From Pseudomonas flavescens (lineage in GTDB: Bacteria > Pseudomonadota > Gammaproteobacteria > Pseudomonadales > Pseudomonadaceae): a DNA stretch of 64,000 nt. The position numbers were made by a program, and so were the translations under genes. Below, one piece after another: positions 55,963 to 64,000 of the stretch. The DNA is taken from assembly GCF_013408425.1 (NCBI RefSeq), contig NZ_JACBYV010000001.1:1054001-1118000 (forward strand), in the 5' to 3' direction. The notes beneath the pieces are model-generated. The model was not told the origin of the DNA and searched no databases. It saw only the letters and a program-made list of their open reading frames with translations. Positions within the stretch are counted from its first letter, which is position 1. Every line of letters starts with the position of its first letter.

Positions 55963-56451
55963 ATGACCCAAGACCTGTTGGCGATACCCTGCATCACGAT
56001 CAGCGGCGAGCGTAAGAGCCTGGCGGATTTCGGCGCCAAGGCGATTCTGGTGGTCAACACCGCCAGCCAGTGCGGCTTCACACCGCAGTATCAGGGCCTG
56101 GAAAGCCTCTGGAAGCAGTACGCCGACAAAGGGCTGGTGGTGCTGGGGTTTCCCTGCAATCAGTTCGGCAAGCAGGAGCCGGGTGACGAGAAGGCGATCT
56201 CCAGCTTCTGCGAGCTGAATTTCGGCGTCAGTTTCCCGCTGTTTCGCAAGATCGAGGTCAATGGTGATGGCGCGCACCCGCTGTACGTGCAGCTCAAGCG
56301 CGAGGCGCCCGGCCTGCTGGGCACGCAACGCATCAAATGGAATTTCACCAAGTTCCTGATCAGTGGCGATGGCCGCCAGGTGAAACGCTACGCGCCCACC
56401 ACCAAGCCCCAGGCGCTGAGCGCTGCCATCGAAGCGCTGCTCGATGGATGA
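55963..56451 (+). CDS. Glutathione peroxidase-family thiol peroxidase
   Basis: 162 residues. Catalytic Cys in VVNTASQCGFTPQYQGLE, Gln in LGFPCNQFGKQEPG and Trp-Asn in IKWNFTKFLI. It contains a second Cys (SSFCELNFG) that could be the resolving residue, so thioredoxin may be the real donor. It removes organic hydroperoxides. It overlaps ospR by eight bases, and the palindrome upstream suggests induction by peroxides. In P. aeruginosa the same pair is PA2826/ospR. Confidence 0.93.
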   Translation: MTQDLLAIPCITISGERKSLADFGAKAILVVNTASQCGFTPQYQGLESLWKQYADKGLVVLGFPCNQFGKQEPGDEKAISSFCELNFGVSFPLFRKIEVNGDGAHPLYVQLKREAPGLLGTQRIKWNFTKFLISGDGRQVKRYAPTTKPQALSAAIEALLDG

Positions 56452-56896
56452 ACTGCAACTCGATCAGCAGCTGTGTTTCAAGCTGTATGCCGCTTCCCGC
56501 ATGGTGGTGCGTGCCTACAAGCCGATGCTCGACAGGTTGCAACTGACGTATCCCCAGTATCTGGCCATGTTGGTGCTCTGGGAGTGGGATGCAACGCCGC
56601 CTGAGCAACCGACGGTGAAGGCTCTTGGCGAACGCTTGCTGCTCGACTCCGGCACCCTGACGCCTCTGCTCAAGCGCCTGCAGCAAGCCGGCCTGGTGCA
56701 GCGTCGACGTAGTGCCGAGGATGAGCGCGAAGTGCATCTGGGACTCAGCGCCGCTGGGCGCGAGTTGCGCGCCCAAGTGCCAGAACTGAAGCGCGAACTG
56801 CTCTGCGAACACGCTGTCGACAGCGCGGAACTGGAGCCGCTGCGCGCGCAACTGGATCAGTTGCTGCAGCGCATGCGCAGTCTTCAGGTGCCTTGA
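56444..56896 (+). CDS. ospR: MarR-family oxidative-stress regulator OspR (OhrR type)
   Basis: 150 residues: MDELQLDQQLCFKLYAASRM with the peroxide-sensing Cys11 position of OhrR, Tyr residues in LQLTYPQYLAMLVLWEWD, and the winged helix LGERLLLDSGTLTPLLKRLQQAGLVQRRRSAEDEREVHL. Oxidation of the Cys releases DNA and derepresses gpx. A second Cys (LLCEHAVDSAEL) may form the disulfide. The operator palindrome is in front of the operon, so it is autoregulated. Confidence 0.92.
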   Translation: MDELQLDQQLCFKLYAASRMVVRAYKPMLDRLQLTYPQYLAMLVLWEWDATPPEQPTVKALGERLLLDSGTLTPLLKRLQQAGLVQRRRSAEDEREVHLGLSAAGRELRAQVPELKRELLCEHAVDSAELEPLRAQLDQLLQRMRSLQVP

Positions 56897-56900
56897 ACCG

Positions 56901-59210
56901 TCAGGCTGGCAGCCACTTGTCGAGCAGGCCGAGCAGCTCTTCGCGACGGAAGGGCTTGGCCAGGTAATCGCTCATGCCCGCTGCCAGGCAGCGCTCGCGC
57001 TCTTCGGAAAGCGCGTTGGCGGTCAGGGCGATGATCGGCAGATGCTGCCAGGCGGGGTTGGCGCGAATGCGTCGGCTGGCTTCGTAGCCGTCCATGATCG
57101 GCATGTTGCAATCCATCAGCACCAGATCGACGGTCTCCTCCTGCAGTCGTTCCAGTGCCTGCTCGCCGTTGTTGGCCAGCGTCACGTCGATGCCCTGCTT
57201 GCTGAGCATGCCTTTGGCCACCAATTGGTTGACCGGGTTGTCCTCGACCAGCAATACACGCGCCTGCTTGCGTGGCGCCGCGGCAGGTGCCTGTGAGCCT
57301 GCCGGGTTCTCGGCGGGCTCCTGCAGGGCGTGGCCGAGCGCCTGTAGCAGGTGCTGGCGGGTCAGGGGCCTGGCGACCTGCTCCAGCGGCGATAGCGCGA
57401 TGGCCTGTTCGGTGTCGAGAAAGCTGCCGTAGGCAGTCACCAGAATGATCGGCGTCGCCGTGCGCTGGCGCAGGCGCTTCATGCAGCTCGGGCAGTCGCT
57501 GATCAGCACGTCGGCATCGATGTCACTGGCCTGTTCGGCACTGTCCAGGCGCCGGTAATCCAGGCCCCAGCTTTCCACCAGGGTGGGCAGCAGTTCGGCG
57601 AGGCCGGTGTCGGCTGCGCAGATCGCCAGTACACGCCCAGATAGCCGAGGTGCTGTTGGCGCCGCCTGCAGGCTCGGCAGTGGCAGCGTTGCGGTGAAGC
57701 GGCTGCCGCTGCCAGGCGTGGATTGCAGTTCCAGCTGGCCTTGCATGGCTTCGCATAGGCGTCGGGTCAGCGCCAGGCCCAGGCCTGTGCCGCCGAATTG
57801 CCGGGTGATGTCCGCGCCTGCCTGGGTGAAGGGTTGAAAGATACGTGCCTGGGCATCGGCGGCGATGCCGATGCCGGTGTCACAGACCTCGATGCGAACC
57901 CGCTCCGCCTCCGCGCTGATGCGGATATCGACGCGGCCCTCACGGGTGAACTTCAGGGCATTGGACAGCAGGTTGCTGATGATCTGCCTCACCCGCGTCG
58001 GGTCGCCGAGCAACTGGGCAGGCAGGTTCGGGTCGATCAGGCAGGTCAGCTCCACGCCGGGCAGGGCATTCTGCGATAGCAGGCTCGCGGTACCTTCCAC
58101 CAGTGCGCCTGGGTCGAAGGCGATGCGTTCCAGTTCCAGCTGCCCGGCCTCGAATTTCGACAGGTCGAGAATATCGTTGAGCAGGTCGACCAGCACCTTG
58201 CCGGAATCATGGGCGATCGACAGTTGCTGGCGCTGCTCGCTGCCCAATGGACCTTCCAGAGACAGTGCCAGCATGCCCAGCAGGCCGTTCAGCGGGGTAC
58301 GGATCTCATGGCTCATGTTGGCCAGAAAAATGGAGCGTGCCTGGGCCATGGCCAGGGCGTCGTGCCGGGCTTGCTCGAGCTCTTCGTTGGAGCGGCTGAG
58401 GCGGCTGTTGGCGGCCTTCAGCTCGACTGTGCGGGCGGAAACGATGGCTTCCAGTTCGCCCAGGTAGTCGGTCAGGCGGTCTTCGGCGTTGCGTCGATGC
58501 TCGATCTCGGTGGCGATGCTGGCGAACTGGCGGTTGGCGACATCCACTAGCACGCCGATCTCGTCGCGCTCGTGGCCGGGCGGGCAGGGCAGGCGGGTGC
58601 GATCCGGGGTGCGCAGGTCGCGATCGGCGAGCGCCTGGATTACTTGGTTCAGTGGCTTGGTCAGCATGAAATAGAACAGCACCAGCAGAATCACCGACAG
58701 CAGCAGGCTGCGGGTAAAACCATTGACCAGGGTCAGCAGCGAGCGCTTGAGGAAGTTGCTGCCGAATGCGTAGGTGTCGATGTCCAGTTGCAGCATGCCC
58801 AGTTGTTCGTCAGGCGCATGCTCGACCGACAGGCGAGTTTCGAAATGGCGGCTGTTGCCGAACAGGAAGTCGCTGAAGATTCGATAGTTGCTTTCCGCCG
58901 GGGGCTGCGTGGTGCTGGCCAGGGATTCGCCATTGCTGTCGACGATGCGTGCGCCCGTCACGGCGGGCGAGCGTGACAGGCCTGCGACCAGCTCCTGTGC
59001 CAGTTCGGCGTCGATGTTGTAGGCGATACGCGCGGCAGGATTGTGGCTGATCTCCATCAGCGCACGAATCTCGCGGTTGATGGCGGCATCTTCGCTGGCA
59101 TAATCGACGCCTATCTGCACCAGGCTGAGCAGCGTGCCAATGATGAACGCCACCATGACGGTGATACCGGCCTGTTTGAATGACAGCCGCTGTGTCAGTG
59201 GGATTTCCAT
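56901..59210 (-). CDS. sagS: Hybrid sensor histidine kinase (SagS-like)
   Basis: ATG at 59210; 769 residues. Order: membrane segment (AGITVMVAFIIGTLLSLVQI), periplasmic sensor part to about residue 160, second membrane segment (SLLLSVILLVLFYFMLTKPL), HAMP-like linker, coiled coil, HisKA with FLANMSHEIRTPLNGLLGM, HATPase with LLSNALKFTREG, DTGIGI and GGTGLGLA, a degenerate receiver-like part, and a C-terminal receiver (VLLVEDNPVNQLVA, LVLMDCNMPIMDGYEAS, phosphoacceptor Asp). Position next to ospR matches P. aeruginosa SagS, which controls attachment and biofilm switching through HptB. Function here is inferred from that synteny. Confidence 0.88.
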   Translation of the reverse strand: MEIPLTQRLSFKQAGITVMVAFIIGTLLSLVQIGVDYASEDAAINREIRALMEISHNPAARIAYNIDAELAQELVAGLSRSPAVTGARIVDSNGESLASTTQPPAESNYRIFSDFLFGNSRHFETRLSVEHAPDEQLGMLQLDIDTYAFGSNFLKRSLLTLVNGFTRSLLLSVILLVLFYFMLTKPLNQVIQALADRDLRTPDRTRLPCPPGHERDEIGVLVDVANRQFASIATEIEHRRNAEDRLTDYLGELEAIVSARTVELKAANSRLSRSNEELEQARHDALAMAQARSIFLANMSHEIRTPLNGLLGMLALSLEGPLGSEQRQQLSIAHDSGKVLVDLLNDILDLSKFEAGQLELERIAFDPGALVEGTASLLSQNALPGVELTCLIDPNLPAQLLGDPTRVRQIISNLLSNALKFTREGRVDIRISAEAERVRIEVCDTGIGIAADAQARIFQPFTQAGADITRQFGGTGLGLALTRRLCEAMQGQLELQSTPGSGSRFTATLPLPSLQAAPTAPRLSGRVLAICAADTGLAELLPTLVESWGLDYRRLDSAEQASDIDADVLISDCPSCMKRLRQRTATPIILVTAYGSFLDTEQAIALSPLEQVARPLTRQHLLQALGHALQEPAENPAGSQAPAAAPRKQARVLLVEDNPVNQLVAKGMLSKQGIDVTLANNGEQALERLQEETVDLVLMDCNMPIMDGYEASRRIRANPAWQHLPIIALTANALSEERERCLAAGMSDYLAKPFRREELLGLLDKWLPA

Positions 59211-59309
59211 ATAAGGCGCTGTCTCGTTCCGATCGCTGCTCAAGCATAGTCGATATGGCCTGCTTTTCGGCACACCTGCCTCACATACTGATGATTCGAG
59301 GAACTGACC

Positions 59310-60200
59310 GTGGATTCCCGCTTGCTTGATTTTCTGCAACGTGCCGACAGCGTTCTGACACGTCTGGAGCCGTTGCTGCCTGCCACCCGCGAACCGCTGG
59401 ACTGGGAGCGCAGCCTGGCCGCTCGCTGGCAGCGTGAAGGACGCGGCGGCTATCTGCAGCCGTTGAAGGTGAGCTTGGACATGAGCCTCAGCGATTTGAT
59501 CGGTGTCGACACCCAGCGCGAGCAACTGGCGCGCAATACCCGCCAGTTCGTTCAGGGTATGCCGGCCAACCACGCGCTGCTGTGGGGCGCTCGCGGTACC
59601 GGAAAATCGTCACTGGTACGCGCGCTGCTGGCCGAACATGCCAGCGCCGGGCTGCGCCTGATCGAGATCGAGCGTGATCACCTGGCCGATCTGCCGCGTG
59701 TGGTGGAGCAACTGATGAAACTGCCGCAGCGTTTCATCCTGTTCTGCGATGACCTGTCGTTCGAGGCGGGCGAGGGCGATTACCGGGTGCTCAAGAGCGT
59801 GCTCGACGGTTCCCTGGAGCGCTCGCCGGAGAACGTGCTGCTGTACGCCACCTCCAACCGTCGCCACCTGGTGCCGGAGCGCGAGAGTGACAACGCCAAT
59901 ACCAAGGTCGTCGATGGCGAGTTGCACCCGAACGAGGCGGTCGAGGACAAGATCGCGCTGTCGGATCGTTTTGGTTTGTGGTTGTCCTTCTATCCCTTTA
60001 CCCAGCAGCATTACCTAGATGTGGTGCGCCACTGGATCGAGGTTCAGGCGGCGGAGAACGGCCTGCAGTGGCAGTGGAACGAGGATCTGGAAAAGCTTGC
60101 CGTGCGCTGGGCGACCGGGCGTGGCAATCGCAACGGCCGTTGTGCCTATCAATTCGCCCGCCAGTGGGTGGGCCTGCAACTGCTGGAGACGTCGCGATGA
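59310..60200 (+). CDS. DUF815 AAA+ ATPase
   Basis: GTG at 59310; 296 residues. N-terminal part LTRLEPLLPATREPLDWERS; P-loop in NHALLWGARGTGKSSLVRALL; Walker B in RFILFCDDLSFEAGEGDY; sensor region VLLYATSNRRHLVPE. This is the DUF815 family of predicted ATPases. Its partner is unknown. It is divergent from sagS and overlaps the msrC start. Confidence 0.9.
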   Translation: MDSRLLDFLQRADSVLTRLEPLLPATREPLDWERSLAARWQREGRGGYLQPLKVSLDMSLSDLIGVDTQREQLARNTRQFVQGMPANHALLWGARGTGKSSLVRALLAEHASAGLRLIEIERDHLADLPRVVEQLMKLPQRFILFCDDLSFEAGEGDYRVLKSVLDGSLERSPENVLLYATSNRRHLVPERESDNANTKVVDGELHPNEAVEDKIALSDRFGLWLSFYPFTQQHYLDVVRHWIEVQAAENGLQWQWNEDLEKLAVRWATGRGNRNGRCAYQFARQWVGLQLLETSR

Positions 60201-60679
60201 TCGATTTGAGTGAAAGTGGTGCCGGCCTCGACGGCTACCCGCTGTTGACCGCCCAATTGGAGGCGCTGCTGAGTGGCGAGCGGGATTTCATCGCCAATGC
60301 TGCGCAGTTCAGCGCCTTCGTCTTCCACGAGTTCGAAGGGCTCAACTGGGCCGGCTTCTATCTGGTCAAGAGCGATGAACTTGTGCTGGGGCCATTCCAG
60401 GGCAAGGTCGCCTGCGTGCGCATCCCGTTCGGCCGCGGCGTATGCGGCGCTGCGGCGGCATCGCTGCAAACCCAGCGGGTCGAGGACGTGCATGCCTTCG
60501 CCGGGCATATCGCCTGCGACAGTGCGTCAAACAGCGAGCTGGTCGTGCCGTTGATCAAGGACGGCCGGCTGATCGGTGTGCTGGACCTGGACAGCCCGCT
60601 GATCGGTCGCTTCAGCGAGGCAGACCAGCGCGGTATCGAAGGCCTTGCGGCTGTGCTGCTACAGGCGAGTGATTGCTGA
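60197..60679 (+). CDS. msrC: Free methionine-R-sulfoxide reductase (GAF domain)
   Basis: ATG at 60197 overlaps the previous stop (ATGA); 160 residues. The GAF fold holds three conserved Cys: KVACVRIPFGRGVCGAAAA and GHIACDSASNSELVVPLIKD, followed by GVLDLDSPLIGRFSEAD. The enzyme reduces free methionine-R-sulfoxide, complementing MsrB in this region. Confidence 0.92.
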   Translation: MIDLSESGAGLDGYPLLTAQLEALLSGERDFIANAAQFSAFVFHEFEGLNWAGFYLVKSDELVLGPFQGKVACVRIPFGRGVCGAAAASLQTQRVEDVHAFAGHIACDSASNSELVVPLIKDGRLIGVLDLDSPLIGRFSEADQRGIEGLAAVLLQASDC

Positions 60680-60688
60680 GGGGAGGCG

Positions 60689-61459
60689 CTAGTCGTACAG
60701 CGCCTTCTTCTTCCAGTCACCATCGCCTTCCAGTGATTTCAGCCCTTCGTTGAGCTCGCTGGACTCGTCGCCTTCCTGCCGCTCCGGGCTGACCAGCGTG
60801 GCGTTTACGCGCGCCAACTGTTTCTGGAACTGCGCCAACTGTGCCTGGTAGCGTGCGGTGTCGGCCTGCTTCTGCAGGAACTGCACACCGCGCTCCAGAG
60901 CGAGGCGTGCATGGCCGTTCTGTTGCTGCTGCAGCGCCTGACGGGCCTGATTGCCGTACAGCTCTATATAGAGCTGGGCCAGCATGTGGCGAGTTTCCTG
61001 TGCCCAGTGCTTGGCCTCATCGACCGGTAACAGACCGGTCTGCGCCGCCTTGGTGATCTGGCCATGCAGGGCTTCCAGTTGAGCGCGAACCAGTTTGGCG
61101 CGTTCATCATCGGTCACCGGGAAGGGCGCGTTGCGAACGGCGATGGCTTCGCCCTGGCCAATGAACTTGCGCAGTTCCTCGGCCATGGCGGCATAGGCCG
61201 CATCCTTCTTGTCGACTTCCAGCAGGCGTTCGGCGAAGTGCAACTGCAGGCGGCTGAGCAGCAGTTTCAGCTCCGGGTTCATCAGTTGGCCGGCGAACTG
61301 CTCGTTGAGATCGGCGATACGCCGGTAGCGCTCGCCCAGGTCCGCCTTGAGGCGTGCCTTCTTGCGCTTGTTGTTTTCGGCCAGTTGATTCAGATAGGCG
61401 ATGAGCACCAGCAAGGTGATGCCAGCTACTATCGCCATGGTAATCATCAACGAGGACAT
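60689..61459 (-). CDS. Single-span membrane protein with coiled coil, unknown function
   Basis: I use the ATG at 61459 with GAGG upstream. 256 residues: an N-terminal membrane segment (MITMAIVAGITLLVLIAYL) then a long charged helical region rich in Gln, Leu and Lys (QLAENNKRKKARLKADLGERYRR; ALQQQQNGHARLALERGVQFL). The C-terminal part is acidic. The layout suggests a membrane-anchored coiled-coil protein facing the cytoplasm or periplasm. It is convergent with msrC and ten bases apart from it. Confidence 0.75.
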   Translation of the reverse strand: MSSLMITMAIVAGITLLVLIAYLNQLAENNKRKKARLKADLGERYRRIADLNEQFAGQLMNPELKLLLSRLQLHFAERLLEVDKKDAAYAAMAEELRKFIGQGEAIAVRNAPFPVTDDERAKLVRAQLEALHGQITKAAQTGLLPVDEAKHWAQETRHMLAQLYIELYGNQARQALQQQQNGHARLALERGVQFLQKQADTARYQAQLAQFQKQLARVNATLVSPERQEGDESSELNEGLKSLEGDGDWKKKALYD

Positions 61460-61611
61460 CGTTTTAACCTCTAGAGCGCCTTTCGACACGAGTGTAGTGC
61501 TTAGTTGAGTAGGCTCCTAGCGGTGATTGCGCCGAGCCAGGGGAGCAGCGCAGACCCTGTGGCCATAGCCCGTAGGCAAGCCGAGCCGCCGATCATTCGC
61601 ATTGTGGGCCA

Positions 61612-61669
61612 CTTGCCAGCATGGCAGCAACACGCTTGACTGCCATCCTCTATAGGGACTGCTGGCAAG
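61612..61669. repeat. Nested hairpin upstream of the tRNA operon
   Basis: CTTGCCAGC (61612) pairs with GCTGGCAAG (61661), and inside ATGGCAG (61621) pairs with CTGCCAT (61640) around a 12-base loop. The double stem lies in the 375-base gene-free region 61460-61834. It could be a REP-like element or a small structured RNA; no clear promoter or T-run accompanies it. Confidence 0.5.
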
Positions 61670-61744
61670 AAGGGGCCACGGCTCTCTCCGGGTGGCTGAA
61701 ATCCCGGGTGAAGTCGTTGATTTTAAAAATATTTATTTGAGAGG

Positions 61745-61773
61745 TTGACGACCGTTGAAAGGCTCCATAGAAT
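61745..61773 (+). promoter_or_regulatory. Sigma-70 promoter of the tRNA operon
   Basis: TTGACG and TAGAAT are separated by 17 bases and followed by GCGCGCC, a GC-rich discriminator typical of stringently controlled stable RNA genes. The first tRNA begins 61 bases after the -10 box. Confidence 0.85.
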
Positions 61774-61834
61774 GCGCGCCACTTCCACGGTAATGCTGAA
61801 AAGCACAACGAGGAAGCCGGAAATTCCGGGCAAC

Positions 61835-61910
61835 GTCCCCTTCGTCTAGTGGCCTAGGACACCGCCCTTTCACGGCGGTAACAGGGGTTCGAGTCCCCTA
61901 GGGGACGCCA
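61835..61910 (+). tRNA. tRNA-Glu (anticodon TTC), copy 1
   Basis: GTCCCCTTCGTCTAGTGGCC begins the acceptor and D-arm; the anticodon loop CCTTTCACG holds TTC; the T-arm is AGGGGTTCGAGTCCCCT and the gene ends GGGGACGCCA with encoded CCA. Identical to the copy at 62061. Confidence 0.97.
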
Positions 61911-61937
61911 CTTCGAAAAGAAGTGGAAGCAACAAAT

Positions 61938-62013
<76 letters not shown>

Positions 62014-62060
62014 GATTCTGGATTCAGCTTGGCGGCTGGATCGTTGAAAAAAAGTTCCAG

Positions 62061-62136
62061 GTCCCCTTCGTCTAGTGGCCTAGGACACCGCCCTTTCACG
62101 GCGGTAACAGGGGTTCGAGTCCCCTAGGGGACGCCA
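62061..62136 (+). tRNA. tRNA-Glu (anticodon TTC), copy 2
   Basis: Same sequence as 61835-61910. The Glu-Gly pair is duplicated in tandem, as in other Pseudomonas. Confidence 0.97.
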
Positions 62137-62146
62137 ATTTGTAAAT

Positions 62147-62222
<76 letters not shown>

Positions 62223-62264
62223 ATTTATGACATGCAGGTGTCCGTTTGAGTCTGTAAGTCATTG

Positions 62265-62290
62265 AAAAAAGGACCTTCGGGTCCTTTTTT
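62265..62290 (+). terminator. Intrinsic terminator of the tRNA operon
   Basis: AAAAAAGGACC pairs with GGTCCTTTTTT across a four-base TTCG loop, a classic strong terminator. Confidence 0.9.
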
Positions 62291-62440
62291 CGTTCCAGAT
62301 ACGGCCGCTGGAATCTACCTGCCTTGCGGGCTTTTCAGTCCATTTCTCAGTCTATAAAAAACGGAGTTTGAGGTTCCGCATTCTTGCTGGGGTGGCGGTT
62401 CTAGGGCCTACCCCAGACTCCTCAGGTTAGGCGCTGGAAC

Positions 62441-62909
62441 ATGGCGCTATCGGACATGGCCGTTCGCCGGGTCAGGGCAAGCAACCGGCAAGGACTGCAC
62501 CCTTGGCGAAATCGATCGCCTCTCCCAGGAAGTCGTACGGTCATGATCCGCATCGTGAGTGGCTTACTTTTCGGGGTGGTGGGTAAGTACTGGTCGATAT
62601 GACCCCATGCAAACATTGCCTCGGTGGTGGGGGCTCCGGAGAAATGCTAAACGGTGTCTACGGCGCGTCGAGACCCTGATGTGCTCAACTTCGGCCGCAT
62701 ACTGCTAGGTGATCTCAGCGATTAGGCCGTGCGTATTCAAAGTGTGTTGCCGGGCGCAACGTCGACTTGGTTCTGGGATCGCCAACTGCGCGACACGCAA
62801 GACTGGCCCCAGCACTATGTCTGTGACCGATGCAATCAATGAGGCTCTGGTCGGGCTGGGCCGGAGCGAGCAGGCGATCATCCCTGGCTTCCATGAGTCC
62901 GAGACCTGA
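62441..62909 (+). pseudogene. Decayed integrase (tyrosine recombinase) remnant next to tRNA-Gly
   Basis: The stretch starts with MALSDMAVRRVRASNRQ, the N-terminus of integrases with a DUF4102 arm-binding domain; after a frameshift another frame continues GKDCTLGEIDRLSQEV, matching the next part of that domain. Stops and deletions follow. Near 62817 the frame MSVTDAINEALVGLGRSEQA and IIPGFHESET resembles the MS-x-NTIN-x-ALR-x-LG...HGFR region before the box II of the same family. Start, orientation and place (218 bases after the tRNA) fit an integrase that inserted an island here and then decayed. Called from motif order, not from alignment. Confidence 0.6.
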
Positions 62910-63090
62910 GGTCACTGGGAGGCTGATCGGCGCAGTCTGGCGCCGAAATTCGGCATTGCCGGCGGACAACTTGGTATGTACCCGCAACGACGCGTGAAGT
63001 TCACGCAGGGCCAATCGCCGACCGTATTGGCTTTGACTATCTTTTTTAATGCTGTGGAGTGGAGATTGCCGATCCTTGGTGGCCTCTGTT

Positions 63091-63426
63091 TCAGCGACTA
63101 GACGTCAGGCCTGTCGGGGTGGAGTGGGTTTCCCGCCAGTGCAAAATCTGCTGCTGGATGTTCCAGTGGATGATTTGCTCGAAGAGCTTCTCGGCAAAAG
63201 CCACATCAAACTCTGCAGCAGCCGCCCATTGGCGGCGGTCTTCAAGCATCGTAACGACTCTCTCGGGCGCCGGAATGGCTTGTTCATTAGCTTTGAACTC
63301 GATGGCGGCCTTCACGTAGCCTAGGCGCTGCTTCAGGGCTTGAAGAATCTGCTGGTCAAAAAAATCGATGCCGGCCCTGATGTCATTCAGACTTTCACAG
63401 GCGTCAGGTGTTTTAAGTTGCGACAT
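63091..63426 (-). CDS. Isochorismate pyruvate lyase / chorismate mutase-type (PchB/PmsB-like)
   Basis: 111 residues: ESLNDIRAGIDFFDQQILQAL, RLGYVKAAIEFKANEQAIPAPERV and LFEQIIHWNIQQQILHWRE follow the AroQ-fold isochorismate pyruvate lyase PchB almost step by step, including Arg and Lys of the active site. The enzyme splits isochorismate into salicylate and pyruvate. It follows the histidine decarboxylase gene on the same strand after 85 bases, the order pmsA-pmsB in pseudomonine clusters as I recall it. Salicylate would be a siderophore building block. Confidence 0.88.
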   Translation of the reverse strand: MSQLKTPDACESLNDIRAGIDFFDQQILQALKQRLGYVKAAIEFKANEQAIPAPERVVTMLEDRRQWAAAAEFDVAFAEKLFEQIIHWNIQQQILHWRETHSTPTGLTSSR

Positions 63427-63511
63427 GGTGCTTGTCTCTAAAGGTGATGGTTAGTGCCCTGCTGCAGATAACGTCAAGGTGCGGGCAGATGACCGTTGGG
63501 TCGCTCGAAAG

Positions 63512-64000
63512 TCAGCGCCTGTTCTCTGCGTTTCGGGTATTTACGCCCCGGTATCGCCAGGTATCTGTTTGGAATTCGGTGATGATCTCGTCGATCAGGG
63601 CGTCGATCATCACGCTGTCATGATGGTGTGGCGTTGTGATCAGGTGCGCGAAGTCTCCGGATGTTGCCAGGCAATACTTTTTCGCTAGCCTCTCTGACGG
63701 GCACGGGAACACCACGGTAATGGAGTTCTCGTTGCGCCAGGCATCGATGCTCGCAGCCTGAAACCGGTCCACTGCGTACTGTGCCTGTTCCAGGCAGTGG
63801 TGGATCCGCCGGCGCCAGTCGGCAAACGAGTGGCTGCGCAGCGCAGCCCACATCATCAGTGGCGTATGACCGTTGCGCGAACCACTGATGGTTTTGTCAT
63901 GTGCCAGGATGTAGTCGACCTCCACGGAGATACGCTCAACGTTCTTACGCTTGGCCACGACGATCCCGCAAGGAATCGGTGAGCCAATGATTTTGTGCCC
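63512..64000 (-). CDS. PLP-dependent histidine decarboxylase (partial, cut by window end)
   Basis: The minus-strand frame is open to the window edge and gives the C-terminal 162 residues. [15 protein letters not shown] holds the PLP lysine; [20 protein letters not shown] and [14 protein letters not shown] are hallmarks of pyridoxal histidine decarboxylases used in histamine-containing siderophores (pseudomonine, acinetobactin, anguibactin). A GTG inside the frame at 63958 is not the real start. It makes histamine from histidine. Together with the following lyase it indicates a siderophore locus reaching beyond the window. Confidence 0.9.
   Translation of the reverse strand, partial: GHKIIGSPIPCGIVVAKRKNVERISVEVDYILAHDKTISGSRNGHTPLMMWAALRSHSFADWRRRIHHCLEQAQYAVDRFQAASIDAWRNENSITVVFPCPSERLAKKYCLATSGDFAHLITTPHHHDSVMIDALIDEIITEFQTDTWRYRGVNTRNAENRR

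Overview
The window is GC-rich gammaproteobacterial DNA from the genus Pseudomonas. The right two thirds keep a typical Pseudomonas core order: tmk-holB-pilZ-tatD, etfD/etfBA, deaD, pabB, tpm, htpX, alaA, msrB, gpx-ospR, sagS and a Glu/Gly tRNA cluster. From memory this resembles the PA296x to PA282x part of P. aeruginosa with segments missing. Codon and motif usage do not let me name the species.

Bases 1 to about 22,214 are accessory DNA, the right part of an integrated island whose left end lies outside the window. At its right edge a minus-strand operon encodes a T4-gp1-like deoxynucleotide monophosphate kinase, then three tyrosine recombinases and one helix-turn-helix/coiled-coil protein. 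Consecutive recombination genes overlap by 8 bp at two junctions. This four-gene set fits the GInt class (ginABCD) as I remember it. The element has interrupted thymidylate kinase (tmk): only the C-terminal third of Tmk remains at 22,215-22,558, fused to island sequence, so the neighbouring island-borne nucleotide kinase is a natural candidate to compensate.

The most interesting cargo is at the left edge. A 155-residue precursor-like protein carries four repeats of TKT-x4-E-x-D-D-(D/N), and it is followed by an ATP-grasp ligase of the MvdC/MvdD type that runs off the window. Together they look like a multi-core graspetide (omega-ester/amide cross-linked RiPP) locus, with a 59-aa protein and a TetR regulator upstream. 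Other island cargo is a putative PD-(D/E)XK nuclease, one intact and one decayed HNH-type protein, a degenerate recombinase, a tRNA-Gly(CCC) with a DUF2384 antitoxin remnant beside it, and a 47-aa/529-aa gene pair flanked by two 109-bp direct repeats that can fold into a conserved hairpin.

From 22.5 to 62.2 kb the genes are housekeeping: DNA polymerase III delta prime, c-di-GMP-type PilZ protein, electron transfer flavoprotein and its quinone reductase under a PsrA-like box, a MocR regulator with a perfect palindrome upstream, a VWA/ECF-sigma/anti-sigma group, DAHP synthase, DEAD-box helicase, PabB, and a redox-repair block (msrB, gpx, ospR, msrC) around the hybrid kinase sagS. An intact IS3-family element (51,149-52,470, 3-bp target duplication, A6G frameshift site) sits between tpm and htpX.

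Downstream of the tRNA cluster (after 62,222) there is a second accessory region. It holds a decayed integrase remnant next to the last tRNA-Gly, then minus-strand genes for isochorismate pyruvate lyase and PLP histidine decarboxylase (cut by the window end), the combination used for salicylate/histamine siderophores of the pseudomonine type.
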